Notes: generated by a model not told the origin, from the sequence alone. 64,000 nucleotides of DNA from Diadema setosum (GCA_033980235.1 CM067062.1:10567027-10631026), one strand, 5' to 3'; positions 26,490-38,775 are shown, numbered from the stretch's first letter. Numbers and translations are program-made.

Positions 26490-26997
26490 AATCGGGCGTA
26501 CAAACACCAATGCTATATACTGAGGCTTTAAAAGAATAATTTGATGCTCACTTTGTTATTCTCTTGCCTCGTCTCCGTCCTCCTCGACGCCCATCAATCC
26601 CCATGGAAACAGTGAAATGTATTCTGGTATCCATCATTTCAAAATGCTATCAATTTAATGGCATCAGGCTGGACACGCTCCGCTGATTCCTGTTATATAA
26701 TGAATTATGGCGAGATCGGGCGATTAACTTGGCAAACACATGCCGAACTCCCACCATTTACTCAATTGTATGGTGTCAGCAAATAATCAAAATAAAATGA
26801 TCCATCAGTTGTAAACAACCCTTTCAGTGCCAGGAACTTTGGTTAGTTTGTGCAGCCCTAATGGGATTTTCTGTGCATTCAAAACAACCAAAGGGTTTAA
26901 GGTCGCCAGATAACTGCAGTAATAAATCGCAATGAATATTAGCCCCTCGTTATGAAGTACACCAGGAAATGATAAAGCCACTCCTGTCGCCTTTATA

Positions 26998-27045
26998 AGG
27001 TGCAATCACACATCGCCGGTTTAGATGGCGGTTCATGGCGGTTCG
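26998..27045 (+). repeat. Left terminal inverted repeat of a 13-kb bracket
   Basis: Starts AGGTGCAATCACACATCGCC and continues with GGTTTAGATGGCGGTTCA. The complement occurs at 40113-40157. The preceding 8 bases CCTTTATA compare with CCTTTACA just after the right terminus. Confidence 0.7.
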
Positions 27046-27479
27046 GCAAATCGCCGTGCTCCGCCAAAGACCGTTCTCACACCGTACACAAACCCTGGTC
27101 ACCCGTCATTCATCCGCCATAAGCACCGAGAACCGCGGAGAACCACGGAGAACCGTCAGAAAAATAAAACATGTTTAATTTTTCGTGGCGGTCTTGACGG
27201 TTTGAAATTGACCGTGTTCAAAACGCCATCCACCGTGTAAAGAACGGCTCCTCCGTGTTTGCACTGCAAAATCCGTGATGATACCGTGTCAACAGCGCTA
27301 TAACTTTTCATGCCGAAACAAAATGTAGAAATCAAAAGAGAATAATGCCTCCGGCGACACTTCGTGGCGGAGCAATAAAAAAAAAATGGGGAAAAAAGCA
27401 AAGATGAACCCAAAATACTAGATCGGGTATGCTAAAGTTCATTACTTTTTTATTTTAACACACAGAGTAAAGCAGAAAA

Positions 27480-30030
27480 TTTAATATTCAAAGTTGGTAG
27501 GTTTGTTGAATGTAGCCTACGTCAGTTCTTTAAAAGGCGTGTGCATAATTTTGTTCAAACTTTTACCCGAAGTGTGCAGAGCCCACCGCAAAACCCGCCA
27601 CTCTTTGTATGGTATTTTTGCAATTGTCATATTCAGAGTTTACCACCATTAGACCACTTTTTTAGGGTGGTATTTAGTTCATGGGTTTTAATAATCCAGC
27701 TGTTTCGTATCTTTTGCCTCTTCTGCTTGGAATTCACTTGTTTGATGTTATAGACGGGCCACGCCTCACAATGTTTTTTGGTTGCTATGGGCAACTTTTG
27801 TGAGCTTTGGTGAACAGGACATATGAATATGGTTACATTGCCGTAGTGGTCTATTGAATTTCAAGTACCCCAACTTTCTTTTTATTTTCAATTCCATAAC
27901 AAGGCTGATGCCCGTGATCTGCATTTTAACACCTTATGTTCTATTGAACCACAACAATCCTAGGTAAGGCTTTCTGTAATGTCTTTTTTTTTTTCTGTAT
28001 ATTTAAGCTTTGACTGCGTACGGTATGTCAATTCTAAAACATTGTCTGATTATTTGCTTACGTAATGTGTTCAACCTCCTTCCGGACGTTACCCCCACAC
28101 CCTTTCAAGGCGGTTAAAGGGCGGTCAGAGGCACTTGTTCATCACCGTCAGTGTATCTAGATGTTCTCTTTCAAGGTGTTATAATGTAACTATGTGCCGC
28201 CACGAAATTCAGCTGTTTCGTTTCTTTCGGTTCTTAAGTCGGGAATTCATTTGGTTATCTTGACATCTGATAGGCCAAGCCCCCCCCCCCCCCCCCCACC
28301 CCCATGTATTTTTTTCCTTTTGTTGCTACGGGCAACTCCTGTGAACCTCTGTGAACAGAACATGCATGAATCTCGTTACATTGCTAAGGGGTCTATTGTA
28401 TTTACACATACCACTATTCTCTTTTATTTCCAATTCTATAGACACGGTGGCCGACCGTGATCTTCATTTAAATGACCAGATGTTTTATTGGACCACAATG
28501 AATTCTAGGTTCTTTTCTCTCTGTTTATGAAATGCCTACACTTGATTTGAATTGTTAAGCATTGACTGCGTATGGCATGTCTCTTCTAAACATTGTCTGA
28601 TTATTTGCCTATGTAATGTGTGTGATGTGTTTTAAACGTCCTTCCGGACGCTACCCCCACCTCCTTTCAAAGCTTTTGAAGTGCAGACAAGGCACCTGTT
28701 CATATGAATTTATCAGTTTATCTTGATGTCCCTTTTGAAGGTGTCATGTGTCACCAGCCATTCTGATTCTTCCAGCCATTTCGCCATTTTGATTCCCTCG
28801 GTTCTTAAATCGGGAGTCCTTGTTGCTGATTTCTTTTTTTTTCTTATTTTCTGTTGTTGTTGTTGTTGTTGTTGCTATGGGCAACTGATTTTGATTTTTT
28901 TGATTTGATTTTGATTTATTGGTTTCTGTATTATCATTGTAATATATATATATATATATAGTGAACTCTAGTGAACTTCTGTGAACTGAACATGCACGAC
29001 TCTGGGTACATCGCCAAAATCGTTTATTGAATTACACGTACCCTTATTTTCTCCTTATTTTCAATTCTAAGATACGATCGATGACCGTGACATGCATTTT
29101 AAAATCCGATGTTTCACTGAACCACATGAATCCTATGTTCTCTTCTCTGTATATTATGTAATGTCTACTCTCGATTTGCATTGTTAAGCATTGACCTCGT
29201 ACAGCGTGTCATTTCTACAACAAAGTTCGATTATTTGCAAATGTGTTTAATGTCCTCCAGGACGCTACCCCAATCCCGCTTTCCAAGCGGTTGAAGAGCG
29301 GCTCAAAGGCTTCTGTTCATATGTATCTATAAGTTTATCTCGGTGCTCTTTTGGAAGGTGTCATTATATAACCATGCGTCACCATGTAATTCAACTGTTT
29401 CGTTTCTCTTTTTTTTTTTTCCTTGGATAGGTCAAGCCCTTAGGGTCACCCCATGTTTGTTTGTTGTTGTCGTTTTTTGTCAGGGGTATTCTTTGTAAAC
29501 ATTTTCAAACTGTCATTTTATTATCAATGATTCCATCCAAAGTATGCGGGTGTCTTCAAAACACTTGCCACTCTTTCATTTCAAGCCGCAGTCATTCCCC
29601 TCTCCCTTTAGGGTGGTATAATAGTTCACGGGTCTTTTTTTTTTTTTTTTCCTCCCAGCCTAATAACCCACCATGAAATCTCAGCCTTTTTATTTCTTAC
29701 TGTTCTTTTAATCGGGAATTCATTTGTTTGACGAAAGACAGGCCATGCCTGCCGCAAGGCGTTTCTCCTTATTTATTAAACCCTCTTTTTTTTATTGTTA
29801 CGGGCAGCGTTTGTTAACTATTATGAACAGAACATGCATGTACCTGGTTACATTGCTGAAGTGGTCCTACTATTCAATTCCAAGTACCTCTATTTTCACT
29901 TTATATTTTCAATTCTATCATGTCTATGACATGGTTTAAGGCCTCATGTTCTATATTGAATCTCATGAATCTTAGGTAATATTTTCTGTATACGTATGGC
30001 TTCTCTTGATTTGCATTATTACTATTAAGC
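27480..30030 (+). repeat. Degenerate tandem array, about 550-600 bp unit, four or more copies
   Basis: Anchor 'gttgctatgggcaac' recurs near 27779, 28322 and 28871, with a weaker match near 29797. Anchor 'ccttccggacgctaccccc' recurs near 28080, 28640 and 29254. Each unit also has 'ctgtttcgtttctttcggttc' variants and 'gaacagaacatgca'. The third unit is interrupted by about 100 nt of 'attttgatttgatttt' plus (TA)n, which looks like a reversed LINE tail. No stable open frame is shared between copies. Confidence 0.8.
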
Positions 30031-30760
30031 AACATCCACGTGACATCGTGTACAATGTACCATATGACAGTACCAATGGACTGTTGTTCCAATGAACCTT
30101 GTGATCAAGAATTTAAAGGTAACGTTGCAGGTGGCGAGTTCTTTTTTTTTTTCTTTTTTCTTCTTCTTCTTCTTCTTCCTTTTATGTAACATTGGATATT
30201 TTGCTTTGCCAAAAATGTATGATTGGTACGGACAGCCATTCATGCTGTCGATATATACTGCTTCCACTGAACTCTTACTGATTCTTTTTTTCCGTCAAAG
30301 TTTCAGTTGGTGTGTCTATGCTGCAATTCACAAGTTTACGTACTGTGCAGCACTTTGAATTCTTACGCTAGCGCAACTCACGTCTTTGTACTTCTCCTTT
30401 TTTGACAACAGCCGGTCGAGCTCGTTCTTTTACTTCCCTTCTCATCCCTGTCCTCCTCTTTCGGAAGCCCACAGAGACACTTGATTTATTCTTTTTATTG
30501 TGTTGTGTGTGTTCTATGTCTTTCTCTGACGATGCTTCTGAACGTTCTCACTTACCTTATTCTGCTCTTTCTCGTTCCACGTTCTTCTCCTCAGCGATCT
30601 CCTGCTTATCGTGATTTTGACGCCATTTATACTTGTAGATTACTCCAGTGTTTTGCCTCTTTCTGGCGACTGGTTATTTTCTTGTATCATCCACTTATTT
30701 ATGACATCCTAGCTTTGTTGACATCGCAGACTTTTATAATCTCGTCTCGTACCTTTAATC

Positions 30761-31966
30761 ATGGCTAATTTTTGTAATGCTCCATTTTATTCCGTATCGA
30801 ATGATGACTTTTTTGAATTGTTTAGGAACACTAGCTTGTTAGACTCTGACCCAGTTAGTGGGCTAACCAGTACAGGAATCACCCCTTATGATGATTTTGT
30901 TACCGATACCCTGAATACAGGAGCAAATGAATTGCCTCATGATTTTAGTAATGATTTCACTCAAAATATGTCATGCAATTATATTACAGTAAATCAATAC
31001 AAAGATATGATTCATAACTTCTCTGAGGATACGTTTTCTTTGTTACACTTAAATATTAGGAGTTTAAATAAACATTTTGATGATTTAAAGTACTTATTAG
31101 AATCTGATGAAAGTCAATCGTTATCGGTTATTGGATTAAGTGAAACATGGTTAACTTCTAATGCAGAAAATTCCTTTGCAATTGATGGTTACGATTTATT
31201 TGTTAATAATAGGCCTGATAAGAATGGTGGGGGTGTTGCATTGTACATATCATGTTCCTTTGAAACTATTGTCCATCAAGATATTTCTAGAATGGACGAA
31301 ACGGTTGAATCTTTGTTTATAGAAATTCTCATCCCAGGATGTAAAAATCTTATGTTAGGCATTGTATACAGACCTCCTAATTCAAACGCTAATGATTTTT
31401 TAACCTATTATTCAGATTTGGCAAATTCACACGTTTTCCGAAATAAGGATTGCTTTTTACTCGGCGATTTCAATATTGATTTGCTGAAATCTGAGCATAA
31501 TAATATCTCTAGTGATTTTCTTCACACACTTCTATCCTCATCCTTTCTTCCGCTCATTTCCAAACCCACACGTATTGCAAATCGTTCTGCCACCCTCATT
31601 GATAACCTTTTTTGTAATATTCTACCCCTCCCCGATTCTTTCATAATTCTTTCAGATATGACTGATCATTTTCCAATAATGACTTATTTTACTCTTAAAA
31701 CTTCATCTAATATTAAACCTCCTTCATTTCCTTTGTTTAGTCGTAGAGTTTCACCCGAAAAGTTAGCTAGTTTTGATGTGGCTCTCGAGAATGCTGACTG
31801 GTCAGGAGTGTTTGGCAGCGATGATATCAATATATCTTTTCATAATTTTATGGAAATATTCAATCATCATTTATATGATATAATTCCAAAACAAAAAAAT
31901 AAAACAGATTACAAAAAAAACACCCAGGTTACCTTGGATCTCAAAATCAATCCTTCGTTCAATTAA
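30761..31966 (+). pseudogene. LINE ORF, part 1: endonuclease domain
   Basis: The domain nicks target DNA to prime reverse transcription. Visible motifs in order: HLNIRSLNKHF (about residue 96), VIGLSETWL with the catalytic Glu, RPDKNGGGVALYI, LGIVYRPPNSN, FLLGDFNIDLL, and SDMTDHFPIM with the catalytic Asp-His. All expected endonuclease residues are present. The upstream 90 residues are acidic and unrecognised. The frame is lost after a run of eight A at 31913-31920; one A fewer would join it to the next stretch, so this is either a mutation or a base-calling error. Confidence 0.87.
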
Positions 31967-31979
31967 TAGGAAAAATCGT

Positions 31980-33058
31980 TTGTATTATAAATATAAGTTG
32001 GAAAAAACTGAGCGATCGAAGAATAGATATACATCATACAAAAATACTTTGACAATGATTTTACGTTCTGAAAAGAAGAGATATTACTTTAAGCAATTCT
32101 CGAGATATAGGTTTGACATGAAAAATACTTGGAAAGTTTTAAAACAGGCCATGAATGTTCCGAGTAAAAACTCTGACATTGACAAAATTAAAATGAATGA
32201 TGAATTGATTAATGATTCTCTTCATATTGCAAATATTTTTAATTCCTATTTTTCAGAAATAGGTGAAAACTATGCTCAAACTATTCCTGCAACAGAAACT
32301 CATTTTACTGAATTTTTAGGCCAGCGCAACTCTGATTCCATATTTTTTACACCGACTAATAGATTTGAAATTATTGATATAGTTTCCTCTTTTGAGAACA
32401 AACGAAGTTCTGGTTATGATGAGATAGATAATTTTATACTTAAGGGTGTTATTTCCTCGATTGCTGATCCACTTGTTCATATATTTAATTTGTCAATTTT
32501 TAACGGTGTGTTTCCCGATAAAATGAAATTGGCTAAAGTAATACCAATATTTAAGAAAGGCGATAAACTTGTAGTCAGCAATTATCGCCCAATTTCATTA
32601 TTGTCCTCACTGTCTAAGGTTTTAGAAAAACTTATTTATCAGAGAATGATCAATTTTTTGAAGGTACATGAAGTTTTTACGAACTCTCAGTTTGGTTTTC
32701 GTGAAAAACATAGTACTTCGCATGCTCTTTTATATTTCGTTGATAGAGTAGTTCATGCCATTGATAATCATTCCCATTTAGTTAGTATTTTCTTGGACTT
32801 CTCCAAGGCCTTCGACACCATCAATCATGACATTTTACTTTATAAATTATCGCATTATGGAGTACGTGGGAAGGCCTTGGAGTGGTTCAAGAGTTATTTA
32901 GTCGATAGAAAACAATTTGTTACAATTAAAAATAATGATTCAGTTATCAGAGAAGTTAAATGTGGCGTCCCACAGGGAAGTATTTTAGGGCCGTTATTGT
33001 TCATTATCTATATAAATGATTTTTGTCGCGTATCTGATGATCTCTCTTTTATTCATTT
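31980..33058 (+). pseudogene. LINE ORF, part 2: reverse transcriptase, N-terminal half
   Basis: Linker with NTWKVLKQAMNVP, then RT blocks KVIPIFKKGDK, SNYRPISLLSSLSKVLEKLI, NSQFGFREKHSTSHALL, VSIFLDFSKAFDTINHDILL with the first catalytic Asp, and CGVPQGSILGPLLFIIYIND. Open reading continues artificially to 33143 through the inserted sequence. The strand just before the catalytic double-Asp box is split by the insertion at 33059. Confidence 0.9.
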
Positions 33059-33125
33059 TTTCAAGTTCAAGTTCAAGTTCAATCATAGTTTATTTCCAAT
33101 CAGCGAAAATCAAAACGTAATACAA
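33059..33125 (-). mobile_element. 67-bp retroposed fragment inside the LINE RT
   Basis: On the minus strand this reads as a short unique piece, AATAAA, then three copies of TTGAAC, the form of a LINE 3' end. TATTCATTT flanks it at 33050-33058 and 33126-33134, a 9-bp target duplication. Net gain is 76 nt, so it shifts the frame and separates the strand before the FADD box from the box itself. Confidence 0.85.
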
Positions 33126-33972
33126 TATTCATTTCGCAGATGATACAAATGTATTTTTCGCCCATAACGATATTGATTTTCTCGTTCACAAAATCAATAT
33201 TGAATTGAATAAAGTGACAAACTGGGTCAGAGCTAACAAGTTATCACTCAATGCTCAGAAAACGAAATATATGATTTTTAGTAATACTGTTGATAGTTTA
33301 AAAACAAATATAGTTTTAGATGATTCTCATCTACAAAGAGTATCAAATATTAAATTCTTGGGGGTCATTGTGGATGATAAACTTTCCTGGAAATCACATG
33401 TTGATAATATTTGTAACATAATATCGCGTAATATAGGTGTTATAAATAGATTGAAATTTTATATTCCACAAAAAATATTACTTATGTTATATTCGTCGTT
33501 AATATTGCCTCATTTGAATTATGGAGTTTTAGTTTGGGGCAACACGCATCAGAATTTACTTGAAAGAGTGTCCCTCTTGCAAAAGAAAGCCCTCCGCGTT
33601 ATCTGCCATTCCCCTGTACGTTCTCATACAAACACGTTGTTTGCCTCTAGCAAGCTCTTAAAAATTAAAGATCTGTTTTTGTATAATTTAGGCCAATTTA
33701 TGTACAATTATTGCAACAATTTGCTTCCATCTATTTTTGATTCTATGTTCCTCAAAAACCAATCATTTCATGAATATCCCACTAGGCGTTCCAATGAATT
33801 TCATTTACCCCTTTTACGCACGATCCTTGCTAAAAATACACTTATTTATATAGGCCCAAATTATTGGAACTCTTTGAATCATGATATAAAAAACGCCCCA
33901 TCTATATATTCTTTCAAGAGGAGACTGAAGTCCTTTCTATTGCAATCGTATGACTCTACAGTACTGAACTAG
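33126..33972 (+). pseudogene. LINE ORF, part 3: reverse transcriptase, C-terminal half
   Basis: Starts with the catalytic FADD box right after the insertion (33130s), then WVRANKLSLNAQKTKYMIF, FLGVIVDDKLSWKSHVDNI, LILPHLNYGVLVWGN and LQKKALRVICHSP, ending in LPLLRTILAKNTLIYIGPNY and KRRLKSFLL before TAG. These are the RT palm/thumb and the usual C-terminal region of this LINE type. Length and order are normal, so the element was complete before its two lesions. Confidence 0.88.
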
Positions 33973-34789
33973 CCATTTGGCCTTCTTTCTCACTTACTGA
34001 CTTAATTACCTTTTTTCCTCTTTGAAGAATAAATTGTATTCTTTTTAGTGGATGTCTGCTGCCATCTACGCTATCGCCCAAAGCGTCAAAGACTTGAATT
34101 TCTATCTTACTCCTGTTCATACGTCCCTTCATTTCCTTGCTTTTCTCCTTTCAGGCGTTACAATATCACTTTTTTTTTCTCCACAACTATCATCTGTTTC
34201 TCTTGACATGCTTCTGTCGGAGATCGCTGTCTCTGTTGTGCATTTTCGTTTGCTATTTTGTCTTCTGTTTGTTAGTCTTGTCCATTCCGTTTTGTCCCGT
34301 ACAACCTTTTCTTCAGCAGTTGTTTCGTTGTCTATAGTCTTTTTCTATGTTTGTTCGCGTCTATGAAAGTAAATGTATTTATCTGTGAATCTAATTCTTA
34401 GTGGGCTTCCAGACTTCTTCTTCTTCTTTTTTTTTTCTTCTTTTTTCCTTTTGTATTTATGATGCTTCAATTAATCTTCCCACTGATGTTATTTTTCCAG
34501 AGGGGCCCACATTCTACAAGCTCTGTCTTTTTAGTGGGTCTCTCCATTTTTCGCACTTTAAGCAAAGTTATACATGTACTTCATTTCGATCACTTCTGTT
34601 TCTTTCTTTATAACAATGTATAATTACTATAAGGTCCTCAATTGTTGTACATTCTTTTCAATACATAATGTTCTGTTTACCTTATTCTCTGTTGTCAAAA
34701 GAAGTGTAACTTATGTTTTGTCGGAAAATGAAATAAACTTTGAATTGAAAAAAAAAATTGAATTAAAGATTGATAGCTTAAAAGATGGC

Positions 34790-35330
34790 CAGCTACGTGA
34801 ACCTGTAAGTTATACACAGAAGACTTATGTAAATATATTGGGTTCTACATGCTTTCATGATTATGTACGCCTTTTTGTAAGAGTACTTGTTGATACAGAC
34901 ATGTTGAAAATTGATTAAGAGAGTAGAGGAAAAGAGATGTTGAAACTTGAAAAAAAGAAATGCACTATTATTATGTTACGTGAACCTGCAAATAAACAGG
35001 AAACTATTATGCTGTTTTCTTCTTTGATATGCATGTCTTTTTATTGACTGTTGTTAGAGATATGTGAAAATTTAATTAAGAAAGGGGAAAAAAGAGATGT
35101 TGAAACAAGAAAGTACTTCTACATCACTTTATATAGTATATAAACCTGTAAATGAACAGGAAATTTGTAAACTATGTTGGATTCTGCTTTGACATGTATG
35201 TCTTTTAATAACAGTTTATACAGATATTTCAAAAGTTAAAAGAGAGAGGAAAAAAAAAACATGTTGAAACTTGAAGACAATTGCTTATTGCATCACTTAT
35301 GTCAATATGCAAATACACAGGGTGTTAAAA
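34790..35330 (+). repeat. Tandem repeat, about 160-bp unit, three copies
   Basis: Anchor 'agatgttgaaac' occurs near 34936, 35095 and 35259, and 'aaacaggaaa...' with 'gatatgcatgtcttttta' variants keep the same spacing. It directly follows the LINE tail. Confidence 0.75.
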
Positions 35331-35491
35331 CGTTTCGCAATTTCTTTTGAAATTCTCTTTTTGTGACTAACAAAGCAATACCTCCTTGTTGTAACCCATT
35401 GAAGACGAGTGAGAGGGCTCTGATTGCATCCAACTACAAGGGCTTGGTATTAGGCCTGCAGACGATGGCCAAAAAGTGGCTTAAAAAAAGG

Positions 35492-35830
35492 CTCAACTGG
35501 CAACTATCGTATAACAAGCAAATTTTAACTTTTTTTAAAAAGTATACACCCTGACAATATCCCACATGAAATTTGCCCCCAAAAATCTAAGAGGAACATG
35601 CTCAAATGACGTCATCAAAATGGCTTCTTAAGAACTGCAATTTTGTTTGAGTAATTGTCACTTCGACATCTCTAATAATAAAAATGGAATATTTCGGAAA
35701 GGAAGTGATTCTAGCTACAGTAATGCTATTTCTCATGTACCTCAGGTCATCAGCCATATAGTCATGCTCATTTTCAGTTGAGCTGGTGAGTTGTACGCAT
35801 AATACCAATAGCGTTTCTATAGCAACCTTA
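35492..35830 (+). repeat. Left arm of an internal inverted pair
   Basis: TCAACTGGCAACTATCGTA and AACATGCTCAAATGACGTCA have close complements at 39832-39962; weaker similarity continues to about 39640. The pair flanks the second LINE and the 1.13-kb element. Confidence 0.65.
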
Positions 35831-35860
35831 CACTGACGTAGTAGAAAAGCCCTGTTGCCA

Positions 35861-37171
35861 GGATTTTGTGGACACTATGTTTTCATATGCTTTTACACCG
35901 TGTATAACTAAACCTACCAGAACATTTGATTCAGCGTATACAATTATTGATAATATATTCACTAATATTCATTATCCAACTGATCAAGGTATAATAGTTT
36001 CGGATATGTCTGATCATTTCCCAGTGTTTGCTTTCAGTCCATTTATACTAAATCGTTTTAAGTCTGCAACTCGGGAAATTACTTCTACAGCTCGTGTTAT
36101 GTCTGAACAAAAATATTATAAAATTTAAGGAAAACCTGTTAAATATTGATTGGTCAGTCGTTCTCAATGCGAATGAGCCTAATGATGCATATGATAAGTT
36201 TGTTGATCTGATCGCTCCTCTTTTCTCTTTTCATTTTCCAATAAGATCACAATCTAGATCAAATTATAAAAAGATACCACGATCCCCATTGATATCTAAA
36301 TCTTTGTTGAGGTCTATCCATGAGAGGGACATTAAATCCACGTGGAAAGTCATTAATAATGTTCTTCAGAAGAAACGAAATAAATCGGATATCCATAAGA
36401 TTTGTTTAGACATCGAGTTAAGAGACGATAATGAAATCTCTGAAGCTTTTAACTCATATTTTGTGAAGATTGGATCTAATTTAGCTGATGTTATTCCGGA
36501 AACGGATATACCGTTTTCTACGTATTTAAGTCATCGCAATAATCAATCTTTGTTTTTTATGCCTGTATTAGAATCCGAAATTGTTGACATTGTAAATAAT
36601 CTTAAAGCCCCCCCCCCAAAAAAAAAAAAATACTGGTTATGATGGAATTTCTAATTATCTTCTGAAATATGTTGTACATGAGATTGTTGTACCTCTCGCC
36701 CATTTATTTAATTTGTCATTACTGAACGGTGTAGTACCTACTAGGATGAAAGTCACTAAAGTTATCCCGATATATAAAAAGGGTCGAGAGGACGAAATGG
36801 GAAATCGTCGACCAATATCGTTATCACCTTCTTTTTCTGAATTACTTGAAAAGATTGTGTACACACGTGTATTCCGATTCTTAAATGACTGTAATGTAAT
36901 AGATGATAATCAATTTGGATTTCGCAAAAAGCATTCCACAATTCATGCTATTTTACTAATGATAGAGAAAATTATCAAAGCGATCGATGCCAAGTGTCAC
37001 ACAGTAGTTATCTTTCTTGACTACTCCAAGGCCTTTGACACAATCAACCATGAAATATTATTATACAAATTACAACACTATGGAATTCGTGGAAGGGCCT
37101 TGGAGTAGTTTAGAAGTTACCTTACTGGAAGAACTCAATTTGTTAGTTTGAATGGCCATGTTGTATTGATT
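35861..37171 (+). pseudogene. Truncated, decayed second LINE (endonuclease end plus RT)
   Basis: Begins within the endonuclease (ITKPTRTFDSAYTIIDNIF, SDMSDHFPVF) and runs through the linker (STWKVINNVLQKKRNKSDI) and RT blocks PIYKKGREDEMGN, NQFGFRKKHSTIHAILL and VVIFLDYSKAFDTINHEILL. Lesions: a frameshift near 36094-36120, another at the poly-C/poly-A run 36608-36630, and TGG to TAG at 37107-37109. Sequence stops at 37172 where the 1.13-kb element begins; no LINE sequence resumes on the other side. It is a relative of the 30.8-kb LINE, not a copy of it. Confidence 0.88.
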
Positions 37172-37172
37172 C

Positions 37173-38308
37173 CCAGTCAGTCCGCAGCACCCGATAATTC
37201 GCTCGTATTTATTCAACTCGTATGCAAGCCCGCTCTAGGCTTGCATACGTAATGAGCTGCGTAAGGGGATTTTGTCCTTGGGCTTTCGGCAACAAAAATA
37301 CACCTTATGTTCACAAATTTGGTATCAAATTCAAGGAAAATTTGTAAACTATCGTCACATGTTACTCAAATTATTGTAAATGAAAAATATCATAGCGTAA
37401 TTTGAGCTTGAAAAATGATGAAAAAAGTAATTCGTGCAGTACACGTTCAAGACGTTCAAAAAATACCAAATTCACCTTGCGTCTCAATGAAAATGCTTTA
37501 TTTGGTAGTCCATCTCCAAATCTTTGTATCCATGTAAATATCTTGACAATTTGTTGCTTAATCCGGTCAGGAACCAGTAAAATATACATCGATGTCAGTG
37601 CTGATCAGCTTGAAACCGTGCAATCTCAAGAGTAAGCTCTCTCATTGGACAGCGCTTGCATTCAGCGCTTGCATTACGTTATTTACGCTGCTACATAACG
37701 GTTTCATGCCACTTGCGGTTTCTTGGCACGGGTGTAGTTCAAGCCAAGTTCAAGTGCTGGATGCAAGCACTGTCCAATGAGAGAGCTCTCTCGCGCCACT
37801 GTGCACTTTGTGTGGAGCATACTTCTGGCTTAGGAGTGAATTTTACAGACATTTCAAAACGGAAAAACTAGTATAAATCATGCTTGCGTCTCCTTGACTC
37901 CAATATATGATGAGCATCTAAGTTTCCTCTCTACGAAAAAGCCAAAATCAGAAACAACAGTTTCTCAATCCGGTCAGGAACCAAAAAAGAACTTTAGACG
38001 ACAAAATCTTCCGTGAAAAGCAGGTAAAATTTACGCAAATTCAACTGATTATATAGTCATGATAAGATCTGATGTTATACGCAAATTTAGTATCAAAATA
38101 AAGATCAAAATCTGGAGAACAATTTACCGTGACTTGTAGCCATGACGAATGTATGTACAAGTCGCTACACTGTGAAAACCATAGCCCTATCAAAGTCTCG
38201 CAAAATCTCGCACGACGAGACACCTTTCGAACGCAAAGATCGTCAACGAGAGTGCTGAATAAATCTTGCCGGATCGGCTCATTAGCATGCGTGCTGCGGA
38301 CTGACTGG
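37173..38308 (-). mobile_element. 1.13-kb TIR element, copy 1
   Basis: Ends CCAGTCAGTCCGCAGCAC and GTGCTGCGGACTGACTGG. The inverted copy at 54821-55943 differs by only about 7 of 280 bases where I compared them. Inside: two direct copies of GGTTCCTGACCGGATTAAG-type sequence (on the minus strand) and an inverted pair AGCTCTCTCATTGGACAG / CTGTCCAATGAGAGAGCT. Open frames of about 100 codons shared by the copies look like no known protein. It appears to be a non-autonomous DNA transposon. The left flank is LINE, the right flank is not, so the junction is rearranged. Confidence 0.8.
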
Positions 38309-38317
38309 AATGTTTGC

Positions 38318-38775
38318 ATCGCCCTAACTGACATCGTAAACATAGATTTCAGAATGTTCCAGGGGGCGGATCCAGGAATTCTGTAAAGGGGGGGGGGGGG
38401 GGGGGGGAGGGGGCGTGACTAATATTTCTGGTGCTACTTCCGGGTTTCATTTCATTGTTTTTTCTATTTCTTTTGTTTTTTACGAAAAATAAAGGGGGTG
38501 GGGGGCGTGCTTTCGGTGTTCCAGTCTCAATCCTAGAAGCATTGTTTTCATGGAAACACTGTATATATTATTAGGCCTATGGGAGCTAATTTGCATATTA
38601 TGTAAATGAACCCAGACTATGTACATGGTGAAAGTTTGCATCGCACTAACTGACATTAAACATAGGTTTCAAAACTTTCGGTGTTCCAATCTAAAATCTA
38701 GAAGTATAGTTTTCATGGAAACACTGTATTTTTATCATGATGGGAGCTAATTTGCATATTATGGAAATTTAGCCA
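38318..38775 (+). repeat. Two tandem copies of a repeat, the first holding a G-rich insertion
   Basis: The phrases 'gtttgcatcgc.ctaactgacat', 'ctttcggtgttcca.tct', 'ttttcatggaaacactgtat' and 'gggagctaatttgcatatta' occur in both copies. The first is interrupted at about 38360-38505 by the GGATCCAGGAATTC repeat with a run of over 20 G (38389-38408 and beyond) also seen near 16.67 kb. Confidence 0.7.

Larger units (their letters stand above)
20250..26990. other. Intergenic region without recognisable gene
   Basis: I see no exon series with splice signals here. Contents that can be named are the SINE at 20967, microsatellites at 22624, 24013 and 25474, a tandem duplication at 24256 and the hairpin at 26151. 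The remaining sequence is A/T-rich and unassigned. Confidence 0.5.
30761..34766 (+). mobile_element. Nearly complete non-LTR retrotransposon (LINE)
   Basis: One element carrying apurinic-type endonuclease then reverse transcriptase, a 3' UTR, AATAAA at 34732-34737 and a (TTGAA)n-like tail. The coding part is split into three open stretches by one homopolymer frameshift (31913-31920) and one 67-bp insertion (33059-33125). The 5' limit is unclear: a C/T-rich leader from about 30390 may belong to it. Gene order and the simple-repeat tail point to the CR1/L2/Rex-Babar side of the LINE tree, but I do not assign a clade. Confidence 0.88.

Noticed and set aside
30402..30768. Open frames upstream of the LINE as a gag-like ORF1
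   Set aside because: C/T-rich composition with no zinc knuckles or coiled coil; more likely LINE leader or flank.
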